Below are positions 22,761-34,911 of a stretch of 64,000 bases of DNA, one piece after another. Each line of letters begins with the position of its first letter. Position 1 is the stretch's first letter. The notes under the pieces were generated by a model. That model saw only the letters and a program-made list of their open reading frames with translations, had not been told where the DNA came from and made no database searches. Both the position numbers and the translations under genes were made by a program. The stretch lies in the NCBI GenBank assembly GCA_028751875.1, contig CM054135.1:9655439-9719438 (forward strand), given 5' to 3'. This DNA is from Rapana venosa (Eukaryota > Mollusca > Gastropoda > Neogastropoda > Muricidae).

Positions 22761-23233
22761 ATTATTAAAAAAAACACCATTTTATACATTTTTATTTTGA
22801 GGATAATGGAATAAGTCCTCATATCCTTTTCTATGTTTCTTTCTTTTCTTTTTTTACATTCAGTCCCCGTGTGTGTGTGTGCATGCGTGCGTGTATGTTT
22901 GCGTGCAGGCTTGCGTGCACGTGTGTACACATATTTGTGCTTGCATGCACACATTTGCAAAAGTTGGAAAAAGGTGTTGGGCGTAACTATGGACATATAC
23001 ACATACAAATAGGAACAAGTTAATGCACAAGCATATGTACAAATACGAGAGCACTTTCCAGTAAACTGAGACCATCTTTGAATCACATAAATGCCTTTAC
23101 ACAAAATAGCAAATTACCTCACCAAAACGTCAGAGTGTGATGTATTTCTTTGCCAAATTACGTCAATCTCCTAGGAGCCCTCTCCCTGTTCTGATACACT
23201 TTGGCAAGGCACCGTCAGACACTGAGGAGAAAA

Positions 23234-24397
23234 ATGGCAAAGAAAGTGGACGTTTTCGAGTAAAGATTACTACAACTTCATCAAGGAAGGTGTAGCACTT
23301 GGCAAGAAGGCATCGAAATGTACTTGCCGAACTTTGAGCACTTGGACAATCTTCTGCTCTTTCGAAAGCAGTCATGTTCTGATGGGTAAAGCAGTTCACT
23401 GGTGGTCAGTCAAGCACTGAAGCCAAAAGGCGAAAATCCAAGAAATGTAATGAAAAAACTGGTTGCCATGGTGACTGCAATGGTGGAAGAAGACTGAGAG
23501 TTATCCTGGAAGAAATTGCTGATTGTGCTTGTTTTTATTCATTGACCCTGTACTAAGATACTAAGACATAACCTTGGGTACAGGAAGGTATCATCCAGAT
23601 GGGTCCTGCGTGTTTTGACATCAAAAAAAAAAAATACAGGGGGAGAGTATGAGTTTCTGCAAACCTATGCTGAATATTTACAAGAATGGTGATCCCAGGA
23701 GGCTGGATGAAATCGTGATGACAGATGATGCAACCTGGGTGTACATGTATGAACCTCCTAGAAAGTCCCCACCCAAACAAAGGGTGGAATCAGAAAGGTA
23801 GAAAATATGCCTCAAATCCCCTGTCGCGGACAGTGTCAAAAGAAGGTGCTGAATACTTGTTCATCACAAAGGGAATTGTGCTGCAGAAACCTTGCAAGCA
23901 AGGACATACGGTCACGGGCGAGTGCTACAGAGACTCTTTTCAAAACTTTTTTTGGTTTATTTAATAGTTCTACAGAGACTCAGTTTTGTCTGACCTCAAG
24001 AAGTTTTATGCAGCTGCCCAACTGAACACTGGTCAGAGGGGAATCCAGATCCTCCACGACAATGCACCAGCTCACCAGTCAAAGCTGTCAAACAGGTGTC
24101 TAGCAGCAGAGAACATTGACACTTAGCCACACCCTCCATACCCCCCAGACCCTCCATGCTCCCCCAGACCCTCCATACCCCCCCAGACCTTGCACCTGGT
24201 GACTTTACCCTCTTCCCCATCTGAAGAAGTCCCTGGCAGGCAGGAGTTTCAAGAGCCCAGCAGCCTTGGGAACAGCAGTTTTCCAGTGTCTGGCACACAT
24301 ACCAAGAGAGGCCTATAGAACAGAATTTCTACAATGGATTGAGCTAATGCACAAGTGTGTGGCAAGAGGGGATGAATACTTTGAGAAGATGAAGTGA
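23234..24397 (+). pseudogene. Decayed mariner-type (Tc1/mariner superfamily) transposase
   Basis: Fragments of a mariner transposase appear in order but in changing frames with several stops. MAKKVDVFE opens at 23234, and a helix-turn-helix-like part reads VILEEIAD near 23500. The first catalytic block, VMTDDATWVYMYEPPRK, is at about 23714-23764. Next comes ILHDNAPAHQSKL near 24047-24085, the second Asp block, then DLAPGDFTLFPHLKKSLAGR near 24186-24245. The end reads VARGDEYFEKMK-stop at 24397. This order (D...HDN...DLAPxD) is that of DD34D mariners. Frameshifts and stops throughout show it is inactive. Terminal inverted repeats were not found by eye. Confidence 0.9.
24130..24188 (+). repeat. 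Three-unit minisatellite inside the mariner catalytic region
   Basis: Three tandem units of 18-19 bp (core ACCCTCCATAC plus a C run plus AG; the middle unit has ATGCTC) lie where an intact element would have a single PHPPYSPDLAP stretch. The expansion separates the HDN block from DLAPGDF and disrupts the D-to-D spacing. It is a local replication-slippage product. Confidence 0.8.
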
Positions 24398-26274
24398 ACA
24401 GATTTGATCTCTGGTGAGTATTTGCCTGAAAAATGAATGGGTCTTTGTTAACCGGAAAGTGCCCTCCTACATGCTTAAGTAACCTTTGTGAGACAAAAAG
24501 AAGAAAAAGCGTCAGTCTGTCTTTCACATCCATACATACTAAAAGGTTAGGGAGAGACAAACAACCAAAACACACACATCCAAATCACATAAGAGATTTA
24601 TTGTTTACACAGGGAATCATGATGTCGTACCACAGACATCCAAACTGTTATTACATAGCAAAGTCAGATTACACCTTGGTGAAAACACTAAACACGCACA
24701 AACTCACACCAATCTGTAGATATCTGTTACTTCAGAAACAGCACCATATCAGTCTGAAGACAGGAAAAGAAACACAACTGTATGCACACATAAGAGAACA
24801 CAAGTATTAGTTAGGATACCTTAAAGAGGTTTGAATATAAAAATCAAGGTGATGGTGTTTTTCATTCATGACAATCTTGTGATTAGTACTGCACTGTTAA
24901 TTAGTGAGCTTTGAACATCCAACCAGTGTGCCAGGTTTGCATTGATTACATTGACACGATGACAACCGCACACCAGACACAAGTCATGAATTAATTAAAA
25001 AAGAGTTGCATAGCCACTACGTTAAAAAGGGAGAAGGGTTGATTAATAGTCGCACTATGCCCCACAAAATGTTTTTAAGCACAAAATAAATGTAGAACAT
25101 AGTTTAGCTCAAGCTGAAGACCAACGGTACACCATGAATCTGATTTTTCGTGATTGCACGTGCACACACATTCATACACACACACAGCAGAAGGAGTAAT
25201 AATACAACACCAGTTTTTCCCCCCCCAAGATAGCCTGAGAAACGATCAGGGTAAAGCGAAGGAAAGGGAAGACTACTACCCTTGTACCTAGCATGCCTGT
25301 TTTCAAACAGTTCCCTGCGGTGTAACATTACTCCGCCCACATGCACGGCTATTTGGATCCCTAAGGAATGTACGCTTCTTTACTTACCACCACTGGGTCC
25401 ACGACAGCTGAGGACAACTACAAACTTACACTACAATCCCTTAGGACGACATTCACAACACTGATATCTGCACGTATCTGTTAAAATCCTGTGAAACACA
25501 GCAATGGCTTGAATTTTTCTTTTCCTGTTCCTTTAATCAGCTTCCACTGTTCAATATCTATATTGGTTTAAAAAAAAAAAAGGAATAAATACAAGGTACA
25601 CAAACCTTTAAGAATAACTCTTCAAAATCTAACTTTCAAATTAATAATGACAAAAGATAACTTTTTTAATAGCAACTAGCTGAATCTTTCAAAACGTTTT
25701 TTTTAAAAAAACACCCCAAAAAACCCCATTCCATCAACAACACCCCCTCACCCTACCCAAGATATAAAGAAGAAAAAATCCATCCCTTACATGAACACTT
25801 TGCTTTTGCACTGAATATTTTACAACATCAATATACAACTCAAAAACACATGTTAAACAAATCATTATTTCACGAACTAATTTGCCATTTAACAATCTGA
25901 AAAAAAAAAAAGAACGGACAGAGCTTACTTACAGCTTCCATTTATTATTTCCACCTACTTTTTATGCACGCGCGCGTGACTCTAACAAAAACCACACACC
26001 AGCAACCCACAACAAGTTACATGATCAACTGCACTGAGCATCAGAGTTTGAGGTTAAAACACCAGAGGCATCCAAAATGCAACATCGCACGCACACCCTC
26101 AACACCACCCATGGATATAGATACTGAACTTAGAGGTGGAGTTATGTCTCTAGACACACCATCTGCTGAGGTTTCATCAGGGTTCAGACACCATGCCAAG
26201 ACCAAAAAACAAAAACAAACAAAAATCTGAAAGAAAAAAAATCAGATGTATGTAAGACATCACTCTTCACCTGT

Positions 26275-26318
26275 AGTAATTGCCCTTCATAGGATGATTA
26301 CAGTGTTTTTGACTTGAG
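26275..26318 (+). mobile_element. 3' tail of a retroelement ending in TTGAC repeats (copy 2)
   Basis: This tail matches 17828-17880 with two substitutions before the tail (CATAGG for TATGGG; ACAGTG for AAAGTG), but carries only one tail unit. Confidence 0.55.
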
Positions 26319-26326
26319 AGGATGAA

Positions 26327-26328
<2 letters not shown>

Positions 26329-26374
<46 letters not shown>
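26329..26374 (+). repeat. (GT)n microsatellite
   Basis: GT run directly after a TTGAC-type retroelement tail. Confidence 0.94.
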
Positions 26375-26375
<1 letters not shown>

Positions 26376-26532
26376 TTGCATGCTTGTGTATATGTATACA
26401 TTTCTGTATGTGTGTACACATCTTCCTGTTTCACTTCACTGTCTGTATGATCACTTTAAAAAAAAAAAAGAGGATAAGTGGAATAAGCTCTCCTGTGCTT
26501 TTTTTTTTTTTTTTACACTATTATTATTATTA

Positions 26533-26816
26533 TTTATTCTTTTATATCGAGGATAGTGGAATAAGCACTTGTGTGCTTTTTTACATCCAGTCCCCGTGTG
26601 CATGCAATTTTGTAAATTTTGTCGACCAATCCCATGGGCACACAAAGGCCTACTCTTCCGAAAGGCAGAGCAACTTTTAATGTGTGCGCGTGATGTTCTG
26701 CATGTGTTCACACATGGGACCTCCGATAACCGTCTCATTTGAGAGACTTTCCGGGTAGTGGAGTCGGCACTGATGGTAACTCTAGGGGAAAAATCCCCTT
26801 GAACAGGCATCTCAAG
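26533..26816 (-). mobile_element. SINE family A, tRNA head missing
   Basis: TATATCGAGGATAGTGGAAT marks the tail end (plus-strand reading), followed by the usual central region. The copy stops at CCCCTTGAACAGGCATCTCA, before the A box. Confidence 0.8.
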
Positions 26817-27301
26817 GGTGGGTCACTAATTATAGTTCTCTCCTTAATTATTCACTGTTGGTTATGAGTAGGAATAGAAATGAGGTGCATCCTCAATCAT
26901 CATTACTCATCAATAATTTATTATTTGACTATTATATGAACAAGTATGTTCTAACCTATTTTGATAGATTCCATGGTATGAGCTGTATGTCCATTCTACG
27001 AAAATAATGAGACAAGTTTTAAGAAAATATGTAAATAAACACAAAGATGGACATTTCTTCTTCTTTTGTTGTTATTATGGGTGTTGTTGGTGTTGATGAT
27101 GATGCTTCTGCAAAAAAGAAATCATCTGCAATGCTTCTAGATCTTACATGCAATTCTGAAGAAAAAAGCAAAACCCTGTAATTTCTTCAGAAACATTAAC
27201 TGTGTCAGAAGAATATGAATAATAATCTTTTCTGTGTTGGTTTACATTACATTTGGTTTTGAAAGAATAAATCCAAAAAAATCAAATTAAATAATCAATG
27301 A

Positions 27302-27335
27302 AAGAAAAAAGAAAGAAAGAAAGAAAGAAAGAAAG
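27302..27335 (+). repeat. (GAAA)n microsatellite
   Basis: Imperfect then regular GAAA units. Confidence 0.9.
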
Positions 27336-27565
27336 GGGAAATATGAAAAAAGACGGTGCAGTTTTCAATCTTACACCTCTTCTCAAGTTATGATATATGA
27401 TAAGAAAAAACAACAAAAACTATATTTAAAAAAAAGCAAAAAAACCCAGCCCAAATATGAAGAAAAGATGAGTTTCTAGTTGCACTAAAAATGCACAAAA
27501 GATAACTGATAGGAAAAGTATGTATGTGTGCACATGAATAAGTGTGCATATGTGTGTTTGGCATG

Positions 27566-27567
<2 letters not shown>

Positions 27568-27602
<35 letters not shown>
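27568..27602 (+). repeat. (AT)n microsatellite
   Basis: About 17 AT units, flanked by GCATGCA words on both sides. Confidence 0.94.
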
Positions 27603-27605
<3 letters not shown>

Positions 27606-29127
27606 TGCATAGGTATACATGCACATGTACATACACATGCCTTTGAAACGAATCGTGAAAGCAAATCAATCTCTTATGCAACAAAAATGTCAGTTGTCAA
27701 AAATGTCAAATCCAGATAGTGAAGAAACGATGCCAGTGCAACTACACACGCAGAGACAATCTTTCAAGCACACATGGATATATCAGAATGTTAGTCCAAA
27801 ACACACACACACAAAGCAGACTATCCACACACAAAGCAACAACAGGTTGAGTTCTTCGGGCCAAACAAAACGATACATGGCCAAGCAAACACTTCCTGAG
27901 TTTTCTGCCTGTAACAAGACTGAGCTGGGAAAGCGATTTTTAGTATTTAAAACACACACAAAAAAGCATGAAAAAAAGACAGAGAGAAAAAAAGATTTAG
28001 AGCAATGAAATGACACAACCCGACTGAGCAAATCCTAACGTACAATAGTTTGCAAATTCATTGTTGATCTTTGAAATGCGATGTACTTGATATATTATCT
28101 CATAGCGATGCTTAAGACTCGAGTCTATTGTCAAGATCAATAATGTTGGAATGGATATTATTTATGTTCTTACAGAAAAGATTCTTGGAACACAGGTCAC
28201 TAAGCCCTGCAACAAGTTTTATACATCAGTACAGAGTGGGCTTATAATCTGATGAAACTCAGCAATGAGCTTGCTTGATTTCAATTCCAGTCCAAAAAGC
28301 ATCATTTATCATTGCATACACTTATTTTTTCTACCTTTTGAAATATTTCCAGCATGAATGACGCATGTTATGAATGACATTTAGAAAGTTCTCCAAAAGT
28401 TCAACTTCATTTCATTATTTAAGTAAATAAAAATGAACATGTAAATATAGATAATAACAAGAATCAAAAAAGGTTTTGTCTTAAGATGAGTGATTTTCAC
28501 AAGAAAAACAGAAAATGTGTCTTACAAATTTTACTTTCATTTGAATATTTTAAAAACTGCAGAGCTTCTAGCACCCACTTAACTTGTTTTTTTCCAGACT
28601 GACTTGTGTCTATACATACAAGGCATGGTTCACTTTATAGTTCACTATAGGTCTTCTTTATTACTGCATGATGTGACTTTATAAAGTTTTGATAGCTAAA
28701 CTTAAACTTCATGCACCCATCTAATTACATCAAAAATACACTCGCTGTAAATTCAGGGGAAAAGTTTGGGTTTTGTTGTGTTGTTCAAGTATAATTTCAT
28801 CTTCATGTAAGATATTTCCTCTTAAGATTCATAGTGTCACACTCTGAAAACACGACGGTGGTGCCAAATTTCAAATTCACCACAAAAATATCTCCCCATA
28901 ACTGTTGCCCTACACATAACAATCACTATCCATTTCTCCAACCGAAAATGTATAATAGCGTTTGGTATAATAGTCATAAAAATGCGTTAATAATAATTTG
29001 CAATTTTAAACATCAGACGCCATGAGAAGTGAAATTCTGAAAAATTATATGTTCAAATGTTTCTTCCCATTTTTTCAAAAGCTCCATCTCTGTCTTCTAC
29101 TTAAAACTTATTTGTTGTTTGTTTTTG

Positions 29128-29240
29128 TTTCCCTGTTCCTCAGCTATAGCTCCAAGATTTACCAATGGTCAGATTTTTGCATATGTAACAGATTTTTGCC
29201 CGCCATGAAGGTAGCTGCATTATGACTGAGGGGATGTTTT
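29128..29240 (+). repeat. Family F short repeat, copy 1
   Basis: TTCCTCAGCTATAGCTCCAA, TTTACCAATGGTCAGATTTT and GCCATGAAGGTAGCTGCATT recur at 54815 and 63484. The class is unknown. Confidence 0.6.
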
Positions 29241-29764
29241 ACTGTTTAATTACCTAACTCTGTCTAGTCCTTGGTCCCGTCCCTTTTGTTTGCTCTGCCC
29301 ATCAATTCAAGCTTTCACTGATGTTAGTGCAGGTGGCATACCCCACTAAGATACAACATTCCATCTGCTGGTCTCCATGAAACACAAGCCTCCATTATTA
29401 AAGTACAGCAGAATTTTGTTTTGAACGGTAGATACACAAAGTGAAGTATATTTTCAATAATTTATTTAGGATTAAGTGTAGCAAAAATTTATTCTTTAAA
29501 TTGCTGTCACTGAAACAAATCTGTATTGTCATAGGATGAGGAAACTACAGTCTTGTTAATAACTGATTAACTGAAAGAAATAACCAGAGTTTTTGAAGGG
29601 TGTTGGTTTGTTAGAGGGGTTTGGGTTTTTTGCCAGTGGTTGGTTGACCTACATGATAATTTGGTGGTAATAGTTTTCTCTCCCATCCTAAATGACTATT
29701 TGGTAGTTATTATTCTATCCCCAAGCTATACTTGCCATTGACTGACAGAATCGTCAATAACAAC

Positions 29765-29768
<4 letters not shown>

Positions 29769-29824
<56 letters not shown>

Positions 29825-29835
29825 TTGAGAGATAT
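29769..29835 (+). repeat. (GA)n microsatellite
   Basis: GA run followed by two GATATTGA units. Confidence 0.94.
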
Positions 29836-30129
29836 TGAGAGAGCTAAAAACCAAAAAAAAAGAATACACTAAACTCACTATCACTTGAAATGCAAAACTA
29901 GATGAACGAAAATTGCACATGAGTTATCATACAACGAAGCACACACACACACACACACGAAAACACATTTATACAACAGATAGGCCGAACAGAACATCAG
30001 TTGTAAACAGCAAAATTACTAACTGAAAAAATGTCCAGTTTATGTGGCGTTGATGACATAAGCTGAACAGATCATCAGTTGTAATCAGCGAAAACACTGA
30101 CTGAAAAATGTCCAGCTTTTGTGGTGTTT

Positions 30130-30250
30130 GACATGATCTCTCCCCCTGACCCCTCACAGAGTCTATGGGGGCACTGCACTACACCTTCAGGCAGTGTGTT
30201 GTGGGCAAGTTGAACCTGGCAGAGCCCATCCCTCGCCAGGGACAACGTTG
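30130..30250 (+). repeat. Family D repeat, 5' part
   Basis: ATGGGGGCACTGCACTACAC, GTTGTGGGCAAGTTGAACCT and GGCAGAGCCCATCCCTCGCC are the left half of family D. Confidence 0.65.
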
Positions 30251-31135
30251 GTACAACAACTCAAAACAATAACCACGACACGACAGGACAGCCATCATGC
30301 ACACAAAACAGAAACGTGTCTCGTACCAGAGCTTTATTTTTTTATTTTTAAAAGAAGATTAAAAACCATATTTACAAAACAGCACAAAGCTAGTCTCCCA
30401 GCAAAGAAAGTCTACAAAACACACACACAAAAAACGGAACTAAAGAAAATATATTTCAAAATATGAATATAAAAAAACCCAACTAAAATAATAAATGAAC
30501 ATATACATAACAGCTGGAGAGAGAGAGAGAGGGGGGGGGGGAGATAAAAAGAAACAAAAAAGATGGTGGCTCACATAATTCAAAAAGCAACTCCTGAAAA
30601 ATACGATAACAAAAACGCACAAAAAGAGACATAAAAAACCCCCTATAATACTACACCTCAATTACAACATTTTCAGGACACACCAGTGCAGTACTTTACA
30701 ACATAATAGACGACAATGCTACCTACATTCTTCACTTCATACATACTACTTCACACACACAACACTCCACCTAAAACGGGATCTATCCCACATGAAACAT
30801 CAAATTTTGCGTAAAGCATTAAGCAAGACATAAAAAACTATCAACAATAACCCCCCCAAAAAAAGTGGTTAAACAAACGCTCATGTTATGATACAAGGTT
30901 ACTATCCAACACATTGATGAAACATAAGGTACTGTGCGAAGACAAGCTATCAAAAACTCATTGGGAAAAACACCAAATACGAAACCTTGACACCAAAACT
31001 CGAGAGCAAAGAGGAGCATTTTCTACAAACTTGTTCACAAAACAGAAAAATTACAAAATAACTGAGAGGGTATCTAGGCCCCACAGACAACCAGCAAAAC
31101 GTAGTTGGTATAAGTTGTAGAAGTGGTGTGAGCAG

Positions 31136-31290
31136 TAGTATGGTATTAGTATTACTTTTAGTAGCAGCAGCAGCAGCAACATTAGCAGTAGTAGTAGTAA
31201 TAGTAGTGGTAGCAGTAGTAGCAATAGTAGTAGTAGTCACAGAAGTAGCAGTAGTAGTAGTAGTAGCAGTAGTAGTAGTAGTAGTAACAG
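31136..31290 (+). repeat. (AGT)n/(AGC)n trinucleotide array
   Basis: Mixed AGT, AGC and AAT triplets over about 150 bp. The valine/alanine frame read from it is not a gene. Confidence 0.9.
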
Positions 31291-32344
31291 ACTATGAGTG
31301 GCTGTTGAGCTTCAGAATATCTTTATCCAATGTGGCCTCAGTTCTGCTATCTAGCCAGATCAATCTTACATTACCTATCCCAGTTTTGAAAACAATTCTT
31401 TGGATTAGTATGCGAATCTAGATAAGTTTTGAAAGGCTTAGTAAATGCTGCTGTTGCTGCTGCTTGTGTGTGTGTATGTGGTGTGCGTGCACATGCGCAC
31501 ATGTGTGGGGGTATCTGAGTTTTAAAGATACATTATTCTACCAGTTATCATCTGTGAGTGTACTTAAACAAAATTTTAAAAACTGCAAAGTTGAACCAGC
31601 ACTTTTCCATCAGCACTTCTCACCCTCCTGTCTGTGTAATAACAAGGAGGGATTTAATCCCAGCCGACATCCTACAAACCCATCAACAGCTTTGTACACC
31701 ATCCTGAAACTATGCTGTCAGATATACATGATCTAAATACAGCAAGCAGTTACTTGACGACATGTACTCCACTGTCTGTACAGCAAGTAGCTTGTCTTTT
31801 CAACGATGAATACTGGATACAGGAAGATACTACCAAATAGAATATTCTACATAAGCTCTTACTATAAAGTTTGCGATTTATGTAACTTTAAGTGCTTCAT
31901 GATCCAAATAAAGACCGGTGCCAACTTGTTCTGCTTAGAAGAAATTTCATTCAGGAAAAGAAAGCTGGACATCATTTTGGTTCCAAAGGGTATAAGCATA
32001 TACAACAACAACCGCTACAACTACTACTATACTATAACAAAATAAGCCACACACACACGCACACAGAGTTATGTGCACTTTTTGGACTTATGTGGAAAGT
32101 TACAGAAAGGAATAAAATGCAGAGACACCATCAAAGATCGCATTCAAACACAACTGGTTCCAGAATTTTTTTAAAAGGGAGATTCAATATTGGTGCATAA
32201 TATCGGTTCACTCAAAGCATGACCAAGCAAGCTTAGACACTTTGTCTGATGTTCAAATTTTGGAAGAGATTTGACGCAAGTATGTGCTGTTAACCATATC
32301 ATTTTGCGACCTGCCCAAAATGTCTCTATCTTGAGATAAATAAA

Positions 32345-32580
32345 GAGGGGTAGGATAGCCTAGTGGTTAGAAGTTCAGCTCATGATCTGACAGCCCGGGT
32401 TCAAGTCACCACCGAGGCCCCCCTTCAAGGCGATTTTTCCCCCTGGAGTTACCATCAGTACCAACTCCACTCCCCTGAAAGTCCTTCGGATGCGACTATA
32501 AACCAAAGTCCTGTATGCGAACGCATGCCCTTCTTGTGCACACTTTAAAACCTATTCCGCCTTTTGGAAGAGGAGGTTAT
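32345..32580 (+). mobile_element. SINE family A, plus orientation
   Basis: It has AGGATAGCCTAGTGGTTAGA (A box), GGGTTCAAGTCACC (B box), GACTATAAACCAAAGTCCTG and the central GCGAACGCATGCCC. The 3' part changes into a sequence also seen at 43330-43400 (TGTTTAGACATCATCCCTGA). Confidence 0.8.
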
Positions 32581-32813
32581 TTCATACTGGTAGGAAAGAA
32601 TAACAACATTTCAAAAACGCACCACTGGTGTCATGTTTAGACATCATCCCTGAGGTCGGAATGTAGCTATCTTGACGTTGGGCAAAAACAGTCACATACA
32701 AAACAAAACAAATTCATAACTGGTGAACCTGAGAGCTCTAGCTGAGGAGCAAAAGACCCCCAAAACTTTTAGATCATAAAATACTGATATTTGTTAGCCC
32801 ACCACCTCAATCT

Positions 32814-33012
32814 ATGGGCGACCGTTTGCGCGCTTTGGCTTCAATAGTTCACCCAGCTGTCAATGGGTACCTGCCCTCTTTAGGGTAGGGGAAGGTAAAA
32901 CAGTGAGGGAGAGGAGATGGGCGCCACCCTCAATATGCTGGCCTCTAGTGAAGCTGAGGTCTCTGACGCCTTGCTACCCTATGACCACATAGGTTATGGG
33001 ACACCTTTACCT
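32814..33012 (+). mobile_element. SINE family B, 5'-truncated
   Basis: It begins inside the 5S-like module (GGGCGACCGTTTGCGCGC) and keeps the body and the ATGGGACACCTTTACC end. Confidence 0.8.
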
Positions 33013-34581
33013 TTTTTTTGTTTTTAACCCCAATCTAGCTACATAGGAATATGTCATTATTTTCCTTGCTATGTTCACACGACAGATCTCAACTGTTGCC
33101 TCTGCTTTCATTCTCTGCAACAACAAAAAACCAAAAATGATAATAAGCAAGCTATCAACCAAAAAAACAACACATGCTACACAATAACAACTGCATCCAT
33201 CGCTTGAAAACACAACAACATCCTGTACAACAATGGGGATGGTTTTTAAAAAAAGGAATTCACAACATTGTGCCCCCATGTAAAAAGCAAAACATTAATA
33301 ATGACAACAACATACACCAAATAAATTCACAACACTTTTTTTGTTTTGAAAGAAATGGATTGAACCGATACTGTAAACTGTTTGATTTTTTCTCTTCTGG
33401 GCACACCCTTGACTGCATCATAAAGACATACTCACACACACACACCAACAAAACAAACCACTTCACAAAAAAGCATTCCCCGCTCTAAATGATACAACAT
33501 AAACTACAGGTAATACACACCAACAGAAATATACATATATATCTACAAAGATGTTCATGAGTTTGTTCTACTACGTTCAACATTTTTACACTGAAGTTCG
33601 TGACCTTTTCAATGACCATAAACTGGAGAAGTTAAAAAAACACAAAAACTTTGAGATTGTCTTGGTTTCCCACTGGTGCCTGAACAATGCGCTATTAAAC
33701 TAGCCATAGATCTGCTCATCACAAGTCTCTGTCTTCTCCTTACATGCTTAATTTCCGACTGTATGAAAGCAGCAGACGGCGGTTTGGACTTAACTGAACA
33801 ACAGTCCCTAACAGGGCGTTCTGTGAGGTAAAACCCCCTCAACCGCTGGAGTCTTTTCCAACCTTCTACCCAACAATAGCAACATTCACACTTTTATTTT
33901 CTGAAGGAAAAAAAAAAGGAATTTAAATGCTGATGAATATGTCACAGGAAAAAAAAAAGAAAGAGGAAGAAGAACAAACAAAATAATGACGGGGACAATG
34001 GTTTAAAGGAAGTAATTCAAAATATTGTGTGTTGTGTTTTTTCTCCCCCCCCCCCCCCCCCCCCTCCCACCCAATCATCATATCTACAGATTGCAACAGA
34101 ACTGAATGAAATGATATAACTCGAAAATTAACACATAACATACCATGACAAATTGAAACAGAAACACAAAAAATGCACTGAATATTTTAAACAGAAAAAG
34201 AAGAAAAAAGTACTGAGAAAAAAAAAAGAAAAGCAAGCAGTACTGAGACATAACCCAATACAGACTAACAAAACACAAATCACAGCCTGAGACAACACCA
34301 GAAAGAAAATGGAAACGGAAATCCATCATTGCCAAACCCAACCAAAACACAACAAAATCCCTTTCCACTGTATGGTAAAAAAACAAAAACACACAAGAAC
34401 CCCCCCCCCCCCCCCCCCCCCAAAACCCAAACAAACACAAAAAACAACCCAACAAAACCACCGAAAATTGGAAGAATAACTTATGAAGAACAATATTCCA
34501 CTCAGTACCCCCACCTAAAACTTCCACCAGTGGTGGCCCCATTCACCTCTCCCCATATCTAAACTTACCTCTCCCCAACTA

Positions 34582-34911
34582 TTTTATTTTTTTCTTTTAT
34601 ATCGAGGATAATGGAATACGCTTTTTTTCATCCAGTCCCCGTGTGCATGGGGATTTGTGAATTCTGTCATCTGTTCCCACAGGCACACAATGGCTTATTA
34701 CGAAAAGCGGAACAGGATTTAACGTGTGCGCAAGATGTTCTGCGTGCGTTCGCACATGGGACCTCGGTTTATAGTCTCACCCGAAGGACTTTGGGGGAGA
34801 GTGAAGTCTGCACTGATGTTAACTCCAGAGGAAAATATCCCCTTGAACGGGAATCGAACCCGGGTCTTCAGATTGCGAGCGCTATGTTCTGACCACTAGG
34901 CTATCCCATCC
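34582..34911 (-). mobile_element. SINE family A, near full length
   Basis: The minus strand has GGATAGCCTAGTGGTCAGAA (A box), GGGTTCGATTCCCG (B box), the central region and the GATATAAAAGAAAAAAATAA end. A C-rich run sits at its 5' edge. Confidence 0.85.

Noticed and set aside
33609..33842. 77-codon minus-strand frame starting MRGFYLTERPVRDCC
   Set aside because: Composition is not low-complexity, but it has no splice context or family match, and it lies where KCTD 3' UTR or intergenic DNA is expected.
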